This document shows, in pieces, positions 8,324-16,054 of a DNA stretch of 56,508 bases (positions are counted from its first letter, which is position 1; the number at the start of each line of letters is the position of its first letter). The stretch spans positions 82,614 through 139,121 of the forward strand of contig DCHZ01000038.1 in assembly GCA_002315385.1 (NCBI GenBank), in the 5' to 3' direction. Below the pieces are notes generated by a model, which saw only the letters and a list, made by a program, of their open reading frames with translations, had not been told where the DNA came from and did not search any database. Made by a program: the position numbers and the translations under genes. This DNA is from Firmicutes bacterium UBA1739 (GTDB taxonomy: Bacteria; Bacillota; Clostridia; Peptostreptococcales; Anaerovoracaceae).

Positions 8324-10882
8324 TTATTCACCTCCCAAAAGCTTTTTGAACTCAGCAAGACCCTGCATGTCGTAATCATTGCCGGTCAGCTGATCCAGCA
8401 TGCCTGCCAAAGATGATTCTACGCTGCGGATTTCTTCCTCAACCTCAAAGAATGTTGTATCGTATTTCTTAGCAAGAGCTTCCAGATTGGAAACAAACGC
8501 ACTTACGATGTTTTCGGGCAGTTTAGCAAGACCGTTTACGACAGGGAGAATCCATTTATCCTTCAGTAGTTCTTTCACATCATCATCGGAAAGTTCTTCG
8601 ATCTTTGCTTTTGTTTCAAGATGGAGAGTTTTGGAATCGTCTTTGATCTTTTTCCTGGTTGCTTTTTCTTCCGCAGCCAGATTGTCAACCTTTTTGAGAA
8701 TATCGAGAATTTCCGGCTCAACTTCTTTGTCTTTAACCGCTTTCTTTACCGCAGCTGCAACAAATGCGGTCTTATCATAGTTGACAAAATCCTTTTCTTT
8801 CTCTTCCTCGGGCAGTTCATCGAGCAATTCCTCAAACTCGGTGGTGATTTCCGTCAGGCGCGTTTCTTTTGCTTTGAGTGCAGAAAGCTTATCAGAGAAA
8901 TGTCTTCTCTGCACCAGCTCAAAAGGAATCACATGACCGACCCATCCGTCCTGAACTTCGGTATCTTTTCCGTCTTTCTTCTTAACGACCATATTTGGAT
9001 CAACTTTCTTTGTCGCGTCAAACCCTTCGGTCTGGATGATTTCAAGGTCAACTGCGATTTTGGTCCATTCATTATCCAAAAGCTGGTATGCCTCATATCT
9101 GTCGACAAGAGGAATCCCGGCGAGACGGTCAAATATCTTAGCCGAAAGAACGTTTTCTTCTTTGGAAATATTGATAGCCTCCATGCCGCTGATCAATTCT
9201 TCGGACAAATAGGAATCAAAGTCGGTAAACGCAGAATTGAATTTCCCCTCAAAATCAGTAACATCAGCGTGCTCGTGGACTGCTTTTTTGATATCTTCTA
9301 CATTGAAATGTAGATACGGAGCATCAGCGTCGTAAAACAAAGCTTTTTTGAGCGTAGGGAAAGCTTCCCAATATGCTCTCAGGTCATTCATTTCACCGGC
9401 AGGAATGCCTCCAAACATAGAAGCAAAAATATCCCAGCTTTCAGGTTTTTCGGAAGAGTCCACATAGCGAGGAATGTTAAGGTTATAATCGTTCCGGCGG
9501 ATATCTTCTCTGCTTACGACCTTAGAGAACTTCGGAACATTCGCACGAGACGTTACAACATCCACGATACGCTTGATATCAGATGCTCTAAGTTTATTCG
9601 TTTTGCCGACCTTTTCAAATCCTTTGGAGGCATCAACAATCAGCACATCCGTATTGCTGCGGCGCTGCTTCAGCACCATGATAATCGTAGGAATACCGGT
9701 GCCGAAGAAGATATTTGCCGGCAGTCCTATAATCGCATCAATCTTATTGTTTTCAATAAGATTTTTACGGATTTCGCCTTCTTCACCGCCACGGAACAAA
9801 ACGCCGTGCGGAAGAACGATGGTCATTAAGCCATCCGGTTTGATATGGTAAAGGTCGTGAAGCAGGAAGGCATAGTCTGCTTTTCCCTTCGGAGCCAGTC
9901 CGTAGAACTTATAACGCGGATCAGACTCCTTGTTAGCAGGATTCCAGTTCTGAGAATAAGGGGGGTTTGAAACAACGGCATCGACATACAGCGGGTCATA
10001 GGTGCCAAACGGGTCGCTTTCATCGAAGTACGGCCAGTCTTCCTCCAACGTATCACCGTTACGGGTTACGATGTTGGAAGGAATGATACCACGCATGACA
10101 AGATTCATGCGAGTAAGGTTATATGTATTCTCTTTGAGCTCCTGTGCATAGTATTTTATCTTGTTGCTGTTGCCCATATTTTTTTCAACGCACTTACCGA
10201 TATTAATAAGCAATGAGCCGGAACCGCTGGTCGGGTCGTAAATCTTGATTTCGCTTCTGTCTTTGAGGTGGTCCGCAACTATTTCAGACATGAGAAGCGA
10301 TACTTCGTGCGGGGTATAGAACTCGCCGGCTTTTTTACCAGCGTTTGCGGCGAAGTTGGAAATAAGATACTCATAAATGAAACCGAGCACATCATAATCC
10401 TGCTTGCCATCCATCGGAATATCCTTAATCAGATGAATCAGATCGCTGATTGCCTTGGTCTGACTGCCGGAGCTGTCGCCCAATTTAGAAAGGCCTGTCT
10501 GAAGCGTGTCAAAAATCTTATCGAAAACCTTTTTGTGAGATGCGTTGATCAGCCTGCTGAACGCAGAAAGAGCGACACGGACGTTAGACACATTAAAGTC
10601 CGTGCTCATTTCCAGCCAGGTCGAAAACAGATTCTCATAAGCAATAAAGTATCCAATATTCTTCTGAATGCTTTCGACGGTCTCCCGGTCTTCTTCGTTC
10701 AAATACTCCTTGATATCTTCATCTGTCCAGTCGTTCTGTTTCAGATACTTTACTTCCTTATCAGAAAGGAACTTATAGAAAATGAATCCTAAAATATAGT
10801 CCTTGTACTCGTTCGCTTCAATCTTGGAACGCATTTTATTTGCCGATCCCCAAATTTTAGAAGCAAGTTGCTGCTTATTCAT
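8324..10882 (-). CDS. hsdM: Type I restriction-modification system, M subunit (N6-adenine methyltransferase)
   Basis: An 852-residue HsdM that methylates adenine in the site read by HsdS. It has an N-terminal HsdM helical domain (LASKIWGSANKMR), the AdoMet-binding motif I DPTSGSGSLL at 216-225, and catalytic NPPY at 306-309 (VVSNPPYSQNW). It is longer than the common form of about 500 residues: the C-terminal third is charged and helical (TRKKIKDDSKTLHLETKAKI) and probably forms a coiled coil. GGAGG precedes ATG 10882. The promoter lies upstream of xre. The gap to the broken GIY-YIG gene is 69 bp, with no strong promoter seen in it. Confidence 0.97.
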   Translation of the reverse strand: MNKQQLASKIWGSANKMRSKIEANEYKDYILGFIFYKFLSDKEVKYLKQNDWTDEDIKEYLNEEDRETVESIQKNIGYFIAYENLFSTWLEMSTDFNVSNVRVALSAFSRLINASHKKVFDKIFDTLQTGLSKLGDSSGSQTKAISDLIHLIKDIPMDGKQDYDVLGFIYEYLISNFAANAGKKAGEFYTPHEVSLLMSEIVADHLKDRSEIKIYDPTSGSGSLLINIGKCVEKNMGNSNKIKYYAQELKENTYNLTRMNLVMRGIIPSNIVTRNGDTLEEDWPYFDESDPFGTYDPLYVDAVVSNPPYSQNWNPANKESDPRYKFYGLAPKGKADYAFLLHDLYHIKPDGLMTIVLPHGVLFRGGEEGEIRKNLIENNKIDAIIGLPANIFFGTGIPTIIMVLKQRRSNTDVLIVDASKGFEKVGKTNKLRASDIKRIVDVVTSRANVPKFSKVVSREDIRRNDYNLNIPRYVDSSEKPESWDIFASMFGGIPAGEMNDLRAYWEAFPTLKKALFYDADAPYLHFNVEDIKKAVHEHADVTDFEGKFNSAFTDFDSYLSEELISGMEAINISKEENVLSAKIFDRLAGIPLVDRYEAYQLLDNEWTKIAVDLEIIQTEGFDATKKVDPNMVVKKKDGKDTEVQDGWVGHVIPFELVQRRHFSDKLSALKAKETRLTEITTEFEELLDELPEEEKEKDFVNYDKTAFVAAAVKKAVKDKEVEPEILDILKKVDNLAAEEKATRKKIKDDSKTLHLETKAKIEELSDDDVKELLKDKWILPVVNGLAKLPENIVSAFVSNLEALAKKYDTTFFEVEEEIRSVESSLAGMLDQLTGNDYDMQGLAEFKKLLGGE

Positions 10883-10951
10883 ACGAATGCCTCCAAATTA
10901 TTATTTTCAGTTATTTTTTACTCTCATATATGTCCCAAAATCCTGATTTCG

Positions 10952-11706
10952 TCAGGACTTGCGATAAAGCTCATCCAAAGTTTTTCCTTCGGTGTTCTTC
11001 CATTCAGCCCGGCCGTTTGTTGAACCACCGAGAACAAAATCACTTGCTCCGCCGGGAGTATTAAATGTCAACGTAATTTTCAGAATGTATTTTCCTTTTT
11101 TCGAAACAATAATGCTATCGTCTAACAGCTCCCGGCACTGCTTATTATACTTAGGCAGATGAACGAGTTTCGCCATATTGATTTCAGAGCCTTCAAGGAC
11201 ATCGAATCTGTCACTATTATAAACGCCAAGTGCAGTAATACCGTTTCTGGTGGTATGTAGGATCTGCGAGTTTTTCGTGTTCTCCTGTGTGTTTTCCAAC
11301 TTATAACCCAAGGTAGCCATAACAAATTTGATTTCATCGTAAATCTCTTAGATAGAAACCAGATCATATTCTTCAAAACCACTTATGATATCCAAAGAAA
11401 AAGTCTTGTTATCTGCCAAAAACATGATTGCCTTATTCCGGAAATCCTTTGAACGGTTATGGTCGTCCAACTGCTGATGCCGTTGCGAGTCTGCCCGACA
11501 TAAATCTGTGCGATATTATTATCCTCGTCTTCGTTGATAAGATAGTAGATCCCGGGACGATTGATACCGGAAATACTTTTGGATTCAGAAAGCTTCGTCC
11601 GTGGTATCACATAGGTCGTAACCGTTGAAAGATGGCGGCGAACGGAACGTATTCCATCTGGCTGACCGTTGTGATAAATGATTTCAAGCTTTTTACTCGC
11701 AGCCAT
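10952..11706 (-). pseudogene. Broken GIY-YIG nuclease-like gene of the restriction operon
   Basis: Three reading-frame pieces together form one GIY-YIG protein with an additional C-terminal domain (probably DUF4357). The 5' piece reads RPGIYYLINEDEDNN then IYVGQTRNGIS. A one-base frameshift at about 11471-11476 moves the frame to QLDDHNRSKDFRNKAIMF. A TAA at 11348-11350 then interrupts it before EIYDEIKFVMATLGYKLEN and the C-terminal end ASDFVLGGSTNGRAEWKN. The join SGFEEYDL also looks shorter than intact relatives, suggesting an internal deletion. The likely start is ATG 11706, with a GTG at 11709. Neighbours are xre, 8 bp upstream, and hsdM. Two separate lesions argue against a sequencing error or programmed frameshift. 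Confidence 0.8.
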
Positions 11707-11714
11707 CACTTAAC

Positions 11715-11936
11715 CTACTTAGATTTGTTCAGCCATGCGTTCTGAAGTTCATCAAAAGAAATATTGTTTTCGTCGCAGAAAACCTTCAACTGCTTCATAG
11801 CTGTCATATTAGGGTTAGTTTTTCCTGATTCCCAACGGTTTACCGTTGAAAACGCTACATTCAACGCCTTCGCAAAAGCTTCCTGTGTCATAAAAGCTTT
11901 TTGACGAATTATCTTGATTTCATTAGAAAGATTCAT
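11715..11936 (-). CDS. XRE-family helix-turn-helix regulator of the restriction operon
   Basis: A 73-residue protein made almost wholly of a Cro/CI-type helix-turn-helix: KIIRQKAFMTQEAFAKAL, then VAFSTVNRWESGKTNPN as the recognition region. ATG 11936 is preceded by AAGGAG; the upstream start at 11960 overlaps the promoter leader and is rejected. It is first in the operon, 8 bp before the broken GIY-YIG gene. A palindrome over its own -10 box suggests autorepression, which would delay restriction when the operon enters a new cell (inference from other R-M controllers). Confidence 0.88.
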   Translation of the reverse strand: MNLSNEIKIIRQKAFMTQEAFAKALNVAFSTVNRWESGKTNPNMTAMKQLKVFCDENNISFDELQNAWLNKSK

Positions 11937-11961
11937 CTTGCATCTCCTTTGCACATTCATA

Positions 11962-11995
11962 GCTATATTATAGCATTTATATTTCAGCTATTCAA
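11962..11995 (-). promoter_or_regulatory. Promoter and palindromic operator of the hsd operon
   Basis: On the minus strand TTGAAT (11990-11995) and TATAAT (11967-11972) are 17 bp apart. A perfect palindrome GCTATA-A-TATAGC at 11962-11974 surrounds the -10 box, the expected place for an XRE repressor to block transcription. Binding by the adjacent XRE protein is inferred. Confidence 0.7.
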
Positions 11996-12014
11996 TATGA
12001 ACTGTCGAATTTAT

Positions 12015-12065
12015 ACTACTGATTGGGAACAGCGTAAGTTGGGGGAGTTGGCGGATATAGTTGGT
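12015..12065 (+). pseudogene. Fragment of a second hsdS gene
   Basis: Read on the plus strand, this piece encodes TDWEQRKLGELADIVG, the signature opening of an HsdS recognition domain. Nineteen bases (12023-12041) are identical to hsdS at 7681-7699, in inverted orientation. The HsdS similarity stops abruptly at 12065, before the usual GGTP segment. It is a remnant, not a gene, lying between the hsd promoter and the DUF1836 gene. Confidence 0.75.
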
Positions 12066-12113
12066 GCCGTCCTTTTCATCTCTCGTGCCCTTTCCGGCAG
12101 TTTTTGTTTTTCA

Positions 12114-12734
12114 TCATTTATCTACCTTCGGATTTCTTATCTCGATACTTCCTCCGTTTTCAATATTTTTCCCGTCCAGAAGCAGCAGCTTTTCTGCCAG
12201 AAGTCTGGAAAATCCACTGATAACCGCAGCAGCAGTTATCAGATCTTCGGTACTGTCAGTTGCCATTTCCGATTCCGGTGAATAATCCAGAATACCTGCC
12301 GCAGCATCTCTTACCTGTCTCACGAAATATCGGCATGCCAGACTGTGCCTTTCCGAATAAGCCTCATAAACACCTCTGAGCTCTTCCTCTGTCATTTCTA
12401 TCGGAACAATCTTCTGCAGAGTGGCAATACTGAGACTTTGTTTAAGAGAACAGATAATAATCAGATAAGCAATGTGATTTCTGTAATACTTCTTCTTAAT
12501 CGGCTCGGGCATGATTTTTTTTCTTACATAATTGTTTATTGTCGCTGCGGTGATGAACTGCTCTTCCTTCAGCTCCGGCGGAAGATAGTCCAGACATCCC
12601 TTCAGAAAACATATTACCTGTTCCATATAAAGACCTATATCCGGAATGTACTCCCATTTAGGAAGACGGTAATCATTCAGATAATTCTCCCATCTTCTGA
12701 GCTTTCCGGCAATCAATTCTTTATCATACTGCAT
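12114..12734 (-). CDS. DUF1836 domain-containing protein
   Basis: A 206-residue protein of the DUF1836 family, common in Clostridia and of unknown function. It has the diagnostic LPKWEYIPDIGLYMEQVI start, then TAATINNYVRKKIMPEPIKKKYYRNHIAYLIIICSLKQ split over residues near 75-115. The family looks like a MerR-like DNA-binding fold, a hypothesis from the ITxxxINNYVK pattern. ATG 12734 follows AGGAGG. The longer start at 12836 is excluded because the promoter at 12822-12850 places the transcript start near 12815. It diverges from the PAP2/sigma operon, so it could be a regulator of it. Confidence 0.85.
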   Translation of the reverse strand: MQYDKELIAGKLRRWENYLNDYRLPKWEYIPDIGLYMEQVICFLKGCLDYLPPELKEEQFITAATINNYVRKKIMPEPIKKKYYRNHIAYLIIICSLKQSLSIATLQKIVPIEMTEEELRGVYEAYSERHSLACRYFVRQVRDAAAGILDYSPESEMATDSTEDLITAAAVISGFSRLLAEKLLLLDGKNIENGGSIEIRNPKVDK

Positions 12735-12821
12735 TTTTTCCTCCTGTTGTTTATTAAATGCGGAGCCGCCGGTATTACGCACCCCGACAGACTCATCATC
12801 GGTAATCATTTTATTCTCTAA

Positions 12822-12850
12822 AGTATACCACCACATAATCTGGTATTCAA
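12822..12850 (-). promoter_or_regulatory. Sigma-A promoter of the DUF1836 gene
   Basis: On the minus strand TTGAAT (12845-12850) and TATACT (12822-12827) have a 17-bp spacer. The leader to ATG 12734 is about 80 nt. Confidence 0.65.
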
Positions 12851-12869
12851 GATTTCAAAAAAATTTCTA

Positions 12870-12926
12870 TTGACATATTGTTAAATACAATATAATATAA
12901 TCCAGTAGATTATATTATATTGTATT
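12870..12926 (+). promoter_or_regulatory. Promoter with a perfect 19-bp inverted repeat
   Basis: TTGACA at 12870-12875 is followed at 17 bp by TAATAT (12893-12898), or at 15 bp by TATAAT (12891-12896). The -10 region lies inside a perfect inverted repeat: arms 12884-12902 and 12908-12926, 19 bp each, spaced by CAGTA. It begins AATACAATATAAT and is wholly A+T-rich except for one C/G pair at each inner end. Position over -10 and the start site fits a repressor operator; it could also fold in the 5' end of the mRNA. Confidence 0.75.
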
Positions 12927-12952
12927 GTATATTAATTTGAGGTGACGATCTA

Positions 12953-13555
12953 TTGAAAGCAAAAAGAATTGAATTAAAGCGAAAATCGGCAAAAATAATT
13001 CGTATTGTGACTGTTCCCCCGGTTAGCGCAAGTGTGCTGATTGCACTTCTGGCACTGTCATCCGATGGATTCTTTCGTTCGACTTCCGAAATTCTAATCA
13101 GCATTATCTTTATTGTTATTTTCCCTATACTGGCCTACCCGGTTTCATATCTTTCCGGTCATGTGTGCTCAAAAAAGAGAGAAGGTCAAAGGGAGCTTGC
13201 CATGTGGCTCTCTTTAATAGGATATTCTCTTGCCGTGATGTCCGGTCTTTCGGGAAACAAAAGCAGCAATCTCATATTCATTTTTTCAGTTTATCTGGTA
13301 TCGGCGGCGCTTCTGCTACTGTTCGATAAAGTTCTGAAAATTAAAGCCAGCGGCCACGCATGCAGCTTAGCCGGGACTGTTTTCATTGCCTGTTATTATT
13401 ACAGCCTTTTGGCCGGAATTATCGGAGGAATAGTCTTCGCAATTGTTTTCCGGGCATCTGTCGTATCCGGCAGGCATACTTCCGGAGAATTTGTCACAGG
13501 TGCTCTGCTGTGTGCTTTTGCTTTTTTAATGTCATGGATCTGCTTTTTCGTATAA
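12953..13555 (+). CDS. PAP2-like integral membrane protein
   Basis: A 200-residue membrane protein with about five or six hydrophobic segments. IKASGHACSLAG and GRHTSGEFVTGAL match the second and third PAP2 phosphatase motifs (SGH and RHT-type), as in lipid phosphate phosphatases such as PgpB or BcrC. The first motif (KxxxxxxRP) is not evident, so activity is uncertain. The start is TTG 12953 with GAGGTGA 7 bp upstream. It leads an operon with a sigma/anti-sigma pair and fatty acid kinase genes, consistent with a role in membrane lipid turnover (inference). Confidence 0.65.
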   Translation: MKAKRIELKRKSAKIIRIVTVPPVSASVLIALLALSSDGFFRSTSEILISIIFIVIFPILAYPVSYLSGHVCSKKREGQRELAMWLSLIGYSLAVMSGLSGNKSSNLIFIFSVYLVSAALLLLFDKVLKIKASGHACSLAGTVFIACYYYSLLAGIIGGIVFAIVFRASVVSGRHTSGEFVTGALLCAFAFLMSWICFFV

Positions 13556-13580
13556 AACTATCAGTTTCGGAGGTGTCAAA

Positions 13581-14087
13581 ATGATAAAACCAGAATACAA
13601 CTTTGAAAAAATGTATTCGCAATACTACCGTCAGGTACATTCATTCATTCACAGATTATGCAGAAATTCCGCATTAACCGAAAAGCTTTCCCAAAAGACT
13701 TTTTTACGGGCCTACAGGGAAATATCTAAACGCACCGATGCCGAAACAGTCCTCCTGAAGCTGCAGTCCATAGCTGTCGGTATCATTTTAAGGTATCTGA
13801 AATCCGTAAAGAAGGCTGAGATCCCGGTAGAAATATTTATTTCTGTTCCCGATGCGGGACTTTATGATGAGCCCGGATACCGGATCTGCAAAAGTATCGA
13901 TGCGTCAAGAGCATCAGAGGTTCTTCATTCCTTTTCCGGGCGGGATTGCTCGATACTTCTGATGCATCTCTGCGGAAATGCGGACTTCAAAGCTTTGGGA
14001 AGCTATTTCGGAATATCTCCCGAATCCGCAGAGCTTATTTATACAAAAACCATGGAAACAGTAAAGGAGGAATTATTTAATGATTGA
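13581..14087 (+). CDS. ECF-like sigma-70 family RNA polymerase sigma factor
   Basis: A 168-residue small sigma factor. Region 2 is the N-terminal MYSQYYRQVHSFIHRLC and LSQKTFLRAYREI segments; region 4 is the C-terminal helix-turn-helix HLCGNADFKALGSYFGISPESAELI (split at the middle). Both are somewhat degenerate relative to standard ECF factors. GGAGG precedes ATG 13581. It overlaps the next gene by 8 bp, the usual sigma/anti-sigma arrangement and a strong support for the call. Confidence 0.8.
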   Translation: MIKPEYNFEKMYSQYYRQVHSFIHRLCRNSALTEKLSQKTFLRAYREISKRTDAETVLLKLQSIAVGIILRYLKSVKKAEIPVEIFISVPDAGLYDEPGYRICKSIDASRASEVLHSFSGRDCSILLMHLCGNADFKALGSYFGISPESAELIYTKTMETVKEELFND

Positions 14088-14394
14088 TTGCAATATTATC
14101 AGGGACCTGCTTCCCATGTATTCGGATGACGCCCTCAGTATCGAATCAAAATGCGTTGTAGACAGCCATCTTCGTGACTGCCCGGAATGCAGAAACTACT
14201 ATAGCAGCATTCGAAGAATAGCATATACTTTTGAAAATCAGGAAGGTCACGGAAGCTACAGGTATTCCGAAATTCACAGGCTTATCAGAAGAAGAAAGAT
14301 TATTGAGTACTCTGCCGGTGCTCTTATCTCAGCCGCTTCAATTGCGGGAATAATTAAGCTGATTTCTGATGCCGGAAAGAAATCGAAAGACTGA
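14080..14394 (+). CDS. Anti-sigma factor with zf-HC2 zinc finger and one membrane segment
   Basis: A 104-residue protein. The N-terminal zinc-binding anti-sigma domain shows C4 and the HLRDCPEC motif (HxxxCxxC, residues 31-38). A hydrophobic stretch, AGALISAASIAGIIKLI, lies near residues 78-95. It should hold the cognate sigma factor at the membrane until a signal releases it. The very short tail after the membrane segment leaves almost no outer domain. The start overlaps the sigma stop, with AGGAGG upstream. Confidence 0.85.
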   Translation: MIDCNIIRDLLPMYSDDALSIESKCVVDSHLRDCPECRNYYSSIRRIAYTFENQEGHGSYRYSEIHRLIRRRKIIEYSAGALISAASIAGIIKLISDAGKKSKD

Positions 14395-14411
14395 CGGAGG
14401 TTGAAACTTCA

Positions 14412-16040
14412 ATGAATAAAACAATAGATGCAGCTATGTTCAGTAAAATGCTCTGCGGTGCGGCATCATCACTGGAATCAAAAAAAGAAGCTATTAACAG
14501 ACTGAATGTTTTTCCTGTTCCCGACGGTGATACAGGTTCTAATATGTATTTAACACTGAGTCCGGTACGGTCTCTGCCGGTTACCAAAGATTCCCTCTCT
14601 GTTTACTCTGAAGCTGCGGCAAAATCCATAATGCGCTCCGCAAGAGGTAATTCCGGAGTAATTCTCTCCCTTTTTTTTCGCGGTATGGCCGGGGCTTTTG
14701 CCGATACTGATAAAGCTGATTCCGAAAAACTGGTTGATGCTATAAAATGCGGATACGAATCGGCAAAAAAAGCTGTAATGAACCCGGTTGAAGGTACAAT
14801 CCTTACCGTTATGAGAGAATGTGCTGTATTTCGTGACGATGAAATTCCGGAAAGTATAGAAGACACGCTGGCTTCCGTATCCCTAAAAGCTTCGGAAGCC
14901 CTGAAAAAAACACCCGAAATGCTTCCTGTTCTTAAAAGGGCAAAAACGGTGGATTCCGGCGGATGCGGTTTCACAGCTGTCATCAACGGTATGCTCAATG
15001 CTCTGAATAATACCGCAGGCAATCCGGCCGATACATATTATTCAATTCCGGAATCCGGTTTTTCATCACAGGATACTTTTGATTCCGTGGAGATAAAATT
15101 TTCTTTCTGCACAGAGTGTCTGATTGGCAAAGGCTCCGACATTGATTCCTATAACACTGACGAACTGCGAGCCTTTCTTGAGGGAATCGGGGACAGCATT
15201 GTTCTGGCTGAAGATAATGAAATAATCAAGGTTCATATTCATACAAATGACCCTCTGACGGTCATTACACGTATGATGAAATTCGGAGAACTCCAATTCA
15301 TAAAAGTTGAAAATATGCGTCAGCAGCACAATGCTTTAGTATTAAAAGAAGCAGATGAAACCTCCGAATTGAAGCCGGCGACTTCCCTGTCCTCGGTTAT
15401 CGCCGTTGCCGGAGGCAGTGGTTTTCGTGACTTATTCATGGAACTAGGAGCGGAATATGTAATCTCCGCAGGTCAGAGCATGAATCCCGGAATCGGTGAT
15501 TATTTAAAAGGAATAAATGAGGTCGAAAGCAATACTGTATTTATTCTTCCGAATAATCCGAATGCAATCCCGGCTGCACGTCAGGCAGCGGAATTATCTG
15601 AAGCTAAAGAAGTGCATGTACTGGAAACCTCGACCCTGCCGCAAGGCATATCCGCTTTGATTTCATTTGACGGTACGGCATCGGCTAAAGAGAACCTTGA
15701 ATCCATGAGCTCTGCCGCCGGCTCTGTAAAAACACTGTCCGTTACACGGGCATCAAAAAGTATTAATCTCGGCGATCTGAGGATAAAAAGAAAGCAGTAC
15801 CTGGGTCTTGTGGAAAATGATTTGAAATATGCTTCCGACACTTTGGAAGAGTGTATCAAATCCATGGTCCGTGAAATATCGGAAAAAGAGATTATTACAT
15901 TATTCTGCGGCAAAGGGGTAAAGGATGAAGAAAGCAGGCATATTGAACAGCTCCTGTCCGAACTTCTGCCGAACTGTCAGGATCTTTCCGTAGTATTAGG
16001 GAATCAGCCGGTTTATCGTTTTATAATATCAGCAGAATGA
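14412..16040 (+). CDS. fakA: DhaL-domain fatty acid kinase subunit FakA-like (YloV family)
   Basis: A 542-residue YloV/FakA-type protein. An N-terminal DhaL domain carries the nucleotide/Mg motif FPVPDGDTGSNM (34-45) and ARGNSGVILS near 75-84, with HTND near 278, and a C-terminal DegV-like domain follows. In Staphylococcus FakA phosphorylates a fatty acid bound to FakB, feeding exogenous fatty acids into phospholipid. The length is typical. GGAGG precedes ATG 14412. It is adjacent to a DegV (FakB) gene. Located 17 bp after the anti-sigma gene, so probably co-transcribed. Confidence 0.88.
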   Translation: MNKTIDAAMFSKMLCGAASSLESKKEAINRLNVFPVPDGDTGSNMYLTLSPVRSLPVTKDSLSVYSEAAAKSIMRSARGNSGVILSLFFRGMAGAFADTDKADSEKLVDAIKCGYESAKKAVMNPVEGTILTVMRECAVFRDDEIPESIEDTLASVSLKASEALKKTPEMLPVLKRAKTVDSGGCGFTAVINGMLNALNNTAGNPADTYYSIPESGFSSQDTFDSVEIKFSFCTECLIGKGSDIDSYNTDELRAFLEGIGDSIVLAEDNEIIKVHIHTNDPLTVITRMMKFGELQFIKVENMRQQHNALVLKEADETSELKPATSLSSVIAVAGGSGFRDLFMELGAEYVISAGQSMNPGIGDYLKGINEVESNTVFILPNNPNAIPAARQAAELSEAKEVHVLETSTLPQGISALISFDGTASAKENLESMSSAAGSVKTLSVTRASKSINLGDLRIKRKQYLGLVENDLKYASDTLEECIKSMVREISEKEIITLFCGKGVKDEESRHIEQLLSELLPNCQDLSVVLGNQPVYRFIISAE

Positions 16041-16054
16041 AAGGAGAAGTTTTT

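Noticed and set aside
11383..11709. A separate 108-residue protein from the 5' piece of the GIY-YIG gene
   Set aside because: Its last 30 residues are out-of-frame translation; the conserved sequence continues in the neighbouring frame.
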